From positions 1 through 39,030 of the forward strand of contig JAHBAD010000013.1 of assembly GCA_018385395.1 (NCBI GenBank): 39,030 nucleotides of DNA, read 5' to 3'. The translations under genes and the position numbers were made by a program. The notes under the pieces were generated by a model, which saw only the letters and a program-made list of their open reading frames with translations, made no database searches and had not been told where the DNA came from. This document shows positions 33,028-39,030 of this stretch, in pieces (the stretch's first letter is position 1; every line of letters starts with the position of its first letter). Origin of the DNA: Treponema sp. GTDB lineage: Bacteria > Spirochaetota > Spirochaetia > Treponematales > Treponemataceae.

Positions 33028-35442
33028 TTAGCGTTTCAACTTTTTCAAAGCACCTTTCAATGCTTCTTTTGTCTTTTCCCCATCAGGTATTTTTGTTGTA
33101 TCTACCCCTGCATTTTTCAAAACCTCATTAACAGGTTCCGCATCCGGAACCTTAGCCGGATCAATTCCAGCATTCTTTAACGTTTCATTAACTGTTTCAT
33201 TTATTTTTTCAGTAACAGCCTCATTTACTTTTCCGGTTACAGCATCAGAAATTGTTTCAGCGTCAGGAATCTTTGATAAATCGACCCCCGCATTTTTCAA
33301 TGCATCATCTACCGCCTTAACAGCCGCATCTTTCAACTTTGCGGTCTGGATTGCTATGATTTCATTTTTCTTTGCTTCAAGCTGATTTCGAATATCATCC
33401 ATATTTGCCTGCAGTTCTTTTATTTTTGCAGCAATTTCATTGAACTTTTTAATAGCATCTGCAGCAGCTCCGGTCTTTTCTGTCAGGAATTGAACTGCAT
33501 CTTTTTTAGCCTGCGAAACAATTCCTGTAAGTTCCTTCTGCAAGGCATTTACAACAGGATCAGCCAGCTGATGAGTCAGTTTTTCAAGATTTTTTATTTC
33601 CATCTTGAGCTGACCTTCACTATCCATTCCGATTCCAAAACAAAAAGTCAAAGTCTTAATTTCTGAAAGTGCATTATTATAAACTCTTGAAACAATTGCA
33701 GGTTCAAACTCCATTCCTTTAATTTCAGAAATATCCATATCAAGGATGCCACCGACATCAAAAGCCCCTGTCTTTTCAGCATTTACCATTGCTGTAATAT
33801 TTGACATAGAAGTAAAATTGAAAACTTCGGCATTTGCATAAATCGGGTAACCTTTTCCATTGTAATTTGCAACAACAAGAGGAACACCTGCATTTTTTCG
33901 GTTATCGATTATTGCATTTGCAGAATTCTCACGACCTAAAATTTTAAAATCTATTTTAACTGATGTATCTTTATCAATTATATTCTGATCTGATGTTATA
34001 TTTTTTATAATTCCTTTAAAAAGCAATTCCTGAGTGCCTTTTTCATATCCGGAAGCAAGAACTTCATCAACCAGAATTTTTGGAATCCTGTCTTTTCTAT
34101 AGTAAATATTTCTTCCATCTAAACGCTGGCGTTTTGTTTTATCTTTATCGGATTTCTTCTTTTCAACCTTTGTTTTAGCTTTTGCGCCAGCAGCAGCCTG
34201 TTTTGCGAAATCCAAAGCCTGTACAGCATATGGATAGTAAGCGCCAGTAATATCATAAAACATTGAATTAATGGCATCATTCATAACTTCATTAATTCCA
34301 TCTTTACTAAAGAGGTGTCCAATTTCAGCAATTTTCTGATCAATCAGTTTCTTATCTGAATTAATTGCCGTCTGAATGTCTTTAGCAATCTGAATATATT
34401 TATCAGTATCCTTTTTAATATCTTCCCCGGTTCCCACAAAGCTGTCTTTTAGTGACTGCCCCTGAGTAATTGCAGTATTAACAGTTTCAAGAGCTGATTT
34501 AAGACTTGTCAAATCCTGAACGCCAGTCCAGTCAGCATTAATTACATTCTGAACACTTACAGTAAAATCTCTGATTTCCTGTTCCATTTTTGCCGGAACT
34601 GCCTGCCATTTAGAAACAGTATTTTGAACTTCCCCTTCAATTTCTTTTGCCAAAGCCGGAGAATCAAGCTTATCCTGAATTTCTTTTATCATAATATCAG
34701 GATTATAGGACGCAAACATATTTTTCAGTTTATCAGATGCGCCTTTTGCATAATTCGTTTTCTTTTCTTCTATTTTCTTTTTCTCAGTTTTTTCTTCTTT
34801 ATCTTTCTTTATTTTCTCAATTATAAAACCTTCTTTTTCACGTTTTGAATCAAGAACAACTCCTTCAATTCCAATTTTTTCTGCATGAAATTTACCACGA
34901 AGAAGATCTGTAAGATTAAAGTCCAGTGAGATTTTATCTATAGAAAAAAGATTGTATTTAGGTTTATTTTTATTAGTCTGCTGGATTCCAGAAAGTACAA
35001 GAGATGAATCAAAAATCTGCAAATCCACATTTTTAACATTTGCTTCGGCACCAAAAATACCTTGCATAGAAGAAACCACAGTCTTTCGTACAATCACATT
35101 TTTGAACATTGCAATAATAAGCCCTGCAGCAATCAAAAAGGAAACAGAAACCAGCAGAGGTAGAAGTTTTACAGCCCCTCTCTGTTTTTTGATTTGTTTC
35201 GAAACAAGTTTTAATCTTTTTACTGTATTCTGCTCAACTGGTTTGGTAAGATCCACAACATAAATATCGCGACCTTTTTCATCAGTCTGTTTTTCGTAAA
35301 GACCGCTTACAAGAGTTTTATCAGCATCAATATATATTTTTTTGAGAATCTTTCTTTCGAATTTTTTTGCCTTGTAATTCTTCCTGAAAATTTTAGGAAG
35401 TTTTTCGGCTTTTATTTTTTTAGGTGTCTTTTTCTTTGCCAT
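33028..35442 (-). CDS. TIGR03545-like, AsmA-like membrane-anchored protein
   Basis: An 804-aa protein. The basic cytoplasmic N-terminus is followed by one TM (about 92-116) and an AsmA-like stretch (VDLQIFDSSLVLSGI, about 140-205). Then come a Lys/Glu-rich segment, a long helical middle and a late coiled coil (KIKELQANMDDIRNQLEAKK). I assign it to the TIGR03545 uncharacterised family because of this layout and its TIGR03546-like neighbour; this rests on memory of the families. The C-terminus has three copies of LKNAGVDxxKIPDAE. The ATG at 35442 is preferred over GTG 35448 because of GGGAG spacing. AsmA-like proteins act in lipid transport or outer-membrane assembly in other diderms; a similar envelope role is inference. 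Confidence 0.78.
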   Translation of the reverse strand: MAKKKTPKKIKAEKLPKIFRKNYKAKKFERKILKKIYIDADKTLVSGLYEKQTDEKGRDIYVVDLTKPVEQNTVKRLKLVSKQIKKQRGAVKLLPLLVSVSFLIAAGLIIAMFKNVIVRKTVVSSMQGIFGAEANVKNVDLQIFDSSLVLSGIQQTNKNKPKYNLFSIDKISLDFNLTDLLRGKFHAEKIGIEGVVLDSKREKEGFIIEKIKKDKEEKTEKKKIEEKKTNYAKGASDKLKNMFASYNPDIMIKEIQDKLDSPALAKEIEGEVQNTVSKWQAVPAKMEQEIRDFTVSVQNVINADWTGVQDLTSLKSALETVNTAITQGQSLKDSFVGTGEDIKKDTDKYIQIAKDIQTAINSDKKLIDQKIAEIGHLFSKDGINEVMNDAINSMFYDITGAYYPYAVQALDFAKQAAAGAKAKTKVEKKKSDKDKTKRQRLDGRNIYYRKDRIPKILVDEVLASGYEKGTQELLFKGIIKNITSDQNIIDKDTSVKIDFKILGRENSANAIIDNRKNAGVPLVVANYNGKGYPIYANAEVFNFTSMSNITAMVNAEKTGAFDVGGILDMDISEIKGMEFEPAIVSRVYNNALSEIKTLTFCFGIGMDSEGQLKMEIKNLEKLTHQLADPVVNALQKELTGIVSQAKKDAVQFLTEKTGAAADAIKKFNEIAAKIKELQANMDDIRNQLEAKKNEIIAIQTAKLKDAAVKAVDDALKNAGVDLSKIPDAETISDAVTGKVNEAVTEKINETVNETLKNAGIDPAKVPDAEPVNEVLKNAGVDTTKIPDGEKTKEALKGALKKLKR
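33082..33300 (-). repeat. Three-copy peptide repeat LKNAGVDxxKIPDAE
   Basis: The C-terminus of the TIGR03545-like protein carries LKNAGVDLSKIPDAE, LKNAGIDPAKVPDAE and LKNAGVDTTKIPDGE, with 27 residues between the first two and 7 between the last two. Confidence 0.85.
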
Positions 35443-35451
35443 ATTCACTCC

Positions 35452-35958
35452 CTATTTTTCCAGTTCCTGAATTTTCTGAACAAGAGGAACTTTATAAAAA
35501 GCTGTCATTATTTTTGATTTTAAGAAAACCGGAGACACATAACGGCGCCATAACATAATTAAACCTTCAACAAGAAAGAACACAGGGATGTATGCAAGAA
35601 GTCCGCAAACTAAAGACCCCATTACTATAGTATTGTTAAATCTTGTAAATCCAACAAAAGGAATTTCCAGGAGATCTGCAAAAGTATTTTCCAAAGGCCC
35701 ATAAGTAAGAATCATATAACCTATTTTATCAAAGAAGGGATCAAGACTCGGAGCAATAAGTGCACCTAAAAGGATCATAATTCCGTAACAAGCCTTGTGA
35801 ATTCGGACAAACATAAAGAAAACAAGAACTACATACCACAACAGATTATTTTTTGGCAGAAGTCCCAAAATCATTCCAATGCAAAAAGAATTTGCAATCT
35901 GACTTGCCTTTGAGTTCGAATTAAGAAATTTCAAAAGCTTTATTAGTTTTTTTAACAT
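35452..35958 (-). CDS. TIGR03546-like / DUF2062 membrane protein
   Basis: A 168-aa integral membrane protein with about four hydrophobic segments (near 22-36, 40-70, 75-90, 110-135). The N-terminal pattern SQIANSFCIGMILGLLPKNNLLW, followed by a short TM hairpin, fits the DUF2062 type and the TIGR03546 family that I recall pairing with TIGR03545. It lies 9 bp before the TIGR03545-like start and has a GAGGGAAAT ribosome site. The pairing supports joint function in the cell envelope; the activity is unknown. Confidence 0.75.
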   Translation of the reverse strand: MLKKLIKLLKFLNSNSKASQIANSFCIGMILGLLPKNNLLWYVVLVFFMFVRIHKACYGIMILLGALIAPSLDPFFDKIGYMILTYGPLENTFADLLEIPFVGFTRFNNTIVMGSLVCGLLAYIPVFFLVEGLIMLWRRYVSPVFLKSKIMTAFYKVPLVQKIQELEK

Positions 35959-35982
35959 ATTTCCCTCAAAGAGATTTTTTAA

Positions 35983-36642
35983 TTATTTCGTAATTAAAGT
36001 GGTTTTCGAATCAAGACAAAGAAGTCCTTCAACAGGTTTCAGCACTTTCATAAAAAGGTCTTTTCCGTTAGAGAAAAGATGCGAAACCTGAGCAAAGCAT
36101 TCAAGTTTATCGGAAGAAAGCTGTTCTGAAAGATTTTCTGCTTCATTTGTATAACTGAACCAGGCAGTAAGCCCTGCTTCTTTGACATATGCAAAAACAC
36201 AATCCAGGTCGGCTTTTCCTGTTTTTTCCAGATCCAGACCATCAATAACAAGAGTTTTTACATTTATTCCGCCGTCTCTAAGGGCCTGAATGTTTTTTAC
36301 AACTTTTGGAAGATTAAAAGTTTCCTGATTGAAATTCACAATAGTACGTTCACGGACAATATCTTCTGTCAGGTCTGAGATTTCTACATGCTTTTTCTTT
36401 GCAAGTTCTGCAAGAATACTGTCATACCAGGCAATTACATTTGACGAGTGCTGATCAAAAGAAATATGAACAACATGTTTTTCTTTAAGAAGGGAATCAA
36501 TTCCAAACTGAACTAGAACAGAAGTTTTTCCAAGGCCTTTTTTTGCAGTTACAAGCCCCATTTCACCTTCTTTAAGGCCTCCGTTTGTAACTGAATCATA
36601 AATGCGTATAGGACTTAAACTGATAAGGTCTTCTTTTTTCAT
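35983..36642 (-). CDS. RecA/KaiC-superfamily ATPase, unknown role
   Basis: A 219-aa P-loop protein. The Walker A reads TAKKGLGKTS, and the Walker B is KTLVIDGLDLEKTG. Its fold resembles the RecA/DnaB/KaiC group (opening ...IYDSVTNGGLKEGEMGLVTA, as KaiC-like proteins do), but it is short, with no second domain and no DNA-binding tail. The track start at 36678 is replaced by the ATG at 36642, which has AAGGAG. It is 24 bp upstream of the TIGR03546-like gene and probably heads that three-gene operon, suggesting a regulatory or energising role for the envelope pair; this is inference. Confidence 0.75.
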   Translation of the reverse strand: MKKEDLISLSPIRIYDSVTNGGLKEGEMGLVTAKKGLGKTSVLVQFGIDSLLKEKHVVHISFDQHSSNVIAWYDSILAELAKKKHVEISDLTEDIVRERTIVNFNQETFNLPKVVKNIQALRDGGINVKTLVIDGLDLEKTGKADLDCVFAYVKEAGLTAWFSYTNEAENLSEQLSSDKLECFAQVSHLFSNGKDLFMKVLKPVEGLLCLDSKTTLITK

Positions 36643-36689
36643 GTTTTTCTCCTTAGAATTTTTAAATATGTGCGTCAATTTAAAACAAA

Positions 36690-36726
36690 AAAAGTGACCT
36701 TACAATTATAATATAAGGTCACTTTT
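36690..36726. terminator. Bidirectional Rho-independent terminator below fusA
   Basis: Perfect 13-bp stem AAAAGTGACCTTA (36690-36702) / TAAGGTCACTTTT (36714-36726), with an A-run on the left that gives a T-run on the minus strand. It ends the fusA transcript after the 119-bp element. Confidence 0.88.
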
Positions 36727-36759
36727 ATTAAAAGTCTAAAAAGTCTAAAACTTTTGTTA

Positions 36760-36878
36760 GGGGCTGTCCAATAAGTTTGAATTACGGTGGTTGAATTTAT
36801 CGAAACCACCACATTTAGTGTAGCAGTCATTTCGACGAGTTCAATGAGCGCTACACTCATTACTTTTGGGACAGCCCC
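36760..36878. repeat. 119-bp inverted-repeat element, copy B (fusA 3' region)
   Basis: Same element as 28989-29107 in the opposite orientation, with GGGGCTGTCC/GGACAGCCCC ends. It lies between the fusA stop and its terminator. The track ORF 36675-36860 (61 aa, minus) is the element's internal frame, MSVALIELVEMTATLN..., running out into flanking DNA. All six differences from copy A are at third codon positions of that frame. Confidence 0.88.
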
Positions 36879-36923
36879 CCATCAGGTAAGAAGGCTTTCG
36901 ATTAAGACGCACTAAAAATGCTC

Positions 36924-39020
36924 TTATTTCTGAGCAGCCTTTCTTGCTTCCTGGTATTTCTTTGTCAGTTCTTCTGCTACTGCGTTTGGAACTTTACCGT
37001 ATTTTTCGAATTCCATTGTGAATTCACCTTTACCCTGTGTAGAAGAACGCAGGATTGTAGAGAATCCGAACATTTCTGAAAGTGGAACTTCAGAGTTTAC
37101 AGTTGTTGTTCCGTTTTCATCTCCAGAATCAACGATTACACCACGACGCTGGTTGATAAGACCGAAAATAGCACCCTGGAATTCGTTTGGAGCTGCAATC
37201 TGAACTTTCATTACAGGTTCAAGAATAACTGGTTTTGCTTTAGCGTAAGCTTCACGGAAAGCACCAATAGCTGCAATCTGGAATGCGTTATCGTTAGAGT
37301 CAACCGGGTGGTACTGACCATCATTGATTGTCATTTTAACACCTACGATTGGAGCACCAATGAGTGAACCTTCTTTCATTGCTTTCTGGAAACCTTTGTC
37401 ACAAGAAGGAATGTATTCGTTAGGAATTGCACCACCCTTAATTGCGTCTACGAATTCGTAGTCTTTTTCTGTGATTGGTTCCATGATACCTGCTACACGA
37501 CCGTACTGACCAGAACCACCAGTCTGTTTTTTATGTGTGTAGTTGAAATCTGCATTTGCTGTAATAGATTCACGGTATGCAACCTGTGGAGCACCTGTTA
37601 CAACTTCACATTTGTATTCACGGCGCATACGTTCAACGTAAACGTCAAGGTGAAGTTCACCCATACCCTTAATGATTGTTTCATTTGATTCAGGGTCTGT
37701 GTATACACGGAATGTTGGGTCTTCTTTTGTAAAGCGGTTAAGAGCTTTAGACATCTGCATAGCATCCTGTTTGTCTTTTGGAGTAATAGAGTAAGAAATA
37801 ACAGGTTCTGGAACGTACATAGATGCCATTGAGTAGTTGATGTCGCCGTCAACGAATGTATCACCAGATGCACAGTCAACACCGAACAGAGCAACGATAT
37901 CTCCTGGAACACCTTCGTTAATATCTTCCATTGCTGCAGCATTCATACGTACAAGGCGTCCAACCTTGAACTTTTTCTTTGTACGTGTATTGTAGAGTTC
38001 TTCCCCCTTCTTGATTTTTCCCTGATAGATACGTGTGTATGTAAGCTGACCGTACTGTCCGTCATCAAGTTTGAATCCGAGAGCAACACAAGGAAGTCCT
38101 TCACGACATTCCAGTTTAACTTCTGCTTCATTGTTGTCCAGGTCGAGAGCAACGTTTTCAACTTCATCTGGAGCTGGAAGGTAACGGATAACACCGTCGA
38201 GAAGTGGCTGAATACCTTTGTTAGCATGTGCTGAACCACAGAATACACCAACAAACTGTTCTGCCAGTGTTCCTTTACGGATAGCTGCAATAACTTTTGC
38301 TTCGTCCAGGTCGTTGTATCCTTTTTCCATGATATCTTCCATGAGTGAATCATCAAACATAGAAACAGCATCCATAAGTTCTTCACGGTACTGGTTTGCC
38401 TGATCAATCATGTCTGCAGGAATTTCTTTTTCAATTACATTTTCACCACTGTTTCCTTCGAAGTACAGTGCTTTCATTCCAACCAGGTCAACAACACCCT
38501 GAAGTTTGTCTTCCAGACCGATTGGAAGTTCCATCATGTGAGCGTTAAGACCGAGTTTTTCACGAATCTGTCCACAAACGCGGATTGGGTTAGCACCCTG
38601 ACGGTCACATTTGTTTACGAATGCAACGCGAGGTACATGATAACGTTTCAGCTGGCGGTCAACAGTGATAGACTGTGACTGAACACCTGCTACGGCACAA
38701 AGAATCATGATAGCGCCGTCAAGAACGCGAAGTGAGCGTTCAACTTCAACAGTGAAGTCAACGTGGCCCGGAGTGTCGATAACGTTGATTGTGTAATCTT
38801 TCCAGTTAACCTGTGTTGCTGCTGACTGAATTGTGATACCACGTTCACGTTCCAGTTCCATTGAGTCCATAACAGCACCAACACCGTCCTTACCGCGAAC
38901 TTCATGAATCTGGTGGATCTTGTTACAGTAGAACAGAATACGTTCTGTTGTTGTTGTTTTACCAGAGTCAATGTGGGCACTGATACCGATATTTCTCATT
39001 TTAGAAATATCAAAAGCCAT
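36924..39020 (-). CDS. fusA: Elongation factor G, spirochaete/mitochondrial EF-G1 type
   Basis: Ribosomal translocase, a GTPase of 698 aa. G motifs are visible: [13 protein letters not shown] (G1), [10 protein letters not shown] (G2), DTPGHVDF (G3), NKCD (G4) and SAH (G5). The sequence after G1, [21 protein letters not shown], matches mitochondrial EF-G1 rather than the usual bacterial HDGAATMDWMEQEQERG, the hallmark of the spirochaete-planctomycete-delta EF-G1 lineage, which performs translocation while a second EF-G handles recycling. AGG precedes the ATG ten bases from the window end, so the upstream context is not seen. A 119-bp element and a strong terminator follow. Confidence 0.95.
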   Translation of the reverse strand: MAFDISKMRNIGISAHIDSGKTTTTERILFYCNKIHQIHEVRGKDGVGAVMDSMELERERGITIQSAATQVNWKDYTINVIDTPGHVDFTVEVERSLRVLDGAIMILCAVAGVQSQSITVDRQLKRYHVPRVAFVNKCDRQGANPIRVCGQIREKLGLNAHMMELPIGLEDKLQGVVDLVGMKALYFEGNSGENVIEKEIPADMIDQANQYREELMDAVSMFDDSLMEDIMEKGYNDLDEAKVIAAIRKGTLAEQFVGVFCGSAHANKGIQPLLDGVIRYLPAPDEVENVALDLDNNEAEVKLECREGLPCVALGFKLDDGQYGQLTYTRIYQGKIKKGEELYNTRTKKKFKVGRLVRMNAAAMEDINEGVPGDIVALFGVDCASGDTFVDGDINYSMASMYVPEPVISYSITPKDKQDAMQMSKALNRFTKEDPTFRVYTDPESNETIIKGMGELHLDVYVERMRREYKCEVVTGAPQVAYRESITANADFNYTHKKQTGGSGQYGRVAGIMEPITEKDYEFVDAIKGGAIPNEYIPSCDKGFQKAMKEGSLIGAPIVGVKMTINDGQYHPVDSNDNAFQIAAIGAFREAYAKAKPVILEPVMKVQIAAPNEFQGAIFGLINQRRGVIVDSGDENGTTTVNSEVPLSEMFGFSTILRSSTQGKGEFTMEFEKYGKVPNAVAEELTKKYQEARKAAQK

Positions 39021-39030
39021 AATATTACCT

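Noticed and set aside
36675-36860. 61-aa minus ORF as an independent gene
   Set aside because: It runs through repeat copy B and out into flanking DNA; only the repeat-encoded part is shared with copy A. It is treated as an internal frame of the element and discussed as a finding.
1-39030. tRNA or rRNA genes
   Set aside because: No cloverleaf with a GGTTCRA-type T-arm and no rRNA signature was seen in the intergenic regions read by eye; a dedicated search (tRNAscan-SE, Infernal) was not possible.

Overview
The window looks like a chromosomal segment of a spirochaete, most likely a host-associated Treponema. It is AT-rich and densely coded on both strands. The evidence is protein content: an EF-G of the spirochaete/mitochondrial EF-G1 type, three methyl-accepting chemotaxis proteins, a TIGR03545/TIGR03546-type gene pair, and short dispersed palindromic repeats in nearly every larger gap. 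No rRNA, tRNA, CRISPR array, intact transposase or phage gene was found. The species assignment is inference.

Layout. 1-4.7 kb: acetate kinase (ackA), a large exported protein of unknown function and a DJ-1/PfpI protein. 4.7-10.8 kb: a REC-STAS-REC signalling protein with a PHP phosphoesterase, then on the minus strand asparagine synthetase A (asnA), an unknown protein and an RluA-type pseudouridine synthase, then an amidohydrolase. 10.8-16.6 kb: a minus-strand set (small membrane protein, LysR regulator, ketopantoate reductase), a duplicated Aat protein and a six-TM chemoreceptor. 16.6-19.8 kb: an AraC remnant and a divergent metal-resistance locus (ArsR / HMA chaperone + P-type ATPase) with two palindromic operators. 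19.9-21.4 kb: ilvC. 21.4-25.5 kb: a tightly coupled minus operon of two two-TM RCK channel subunits, a free-standing cyclic-nucleotide-binding protein and a DMT exporter. 25.5-31.2 kb: an OFA-family MFS transporter and two chemoreceptors. 31.3-39 kb: pgk with a hairpin-rich 3' region, the TIGR03545/TIGR03546 pair with a RecA-like ATPase, and fusA.

How they work together. Housekeeping genes (ackA, pgk, asnA, ilvC, fusA) are mixed with sensing modules. The strongest candidate for an undescribed system is the channel operon at 22.66-25.48 kb. It encodes two paralogous RCK channels whose selectivity filters have lost the TVGYGD signature in different ways, followed one base later by a soluble cNMP-binding protein with an intact phosphate-binding cassette. 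This resembles a cyclic-nucleotide-gated channel split over three polypeptides.

Two other patterns cut across genes. Five genes have a TAAAAT/TATTAT -10 box exactly six bases before the ATG and no Shine-Dalgarno sequence, so they are probably leaderless. A 119-bp inverted-repeat element occurs twice, and its six differences all fall at third positions of one reading frame.
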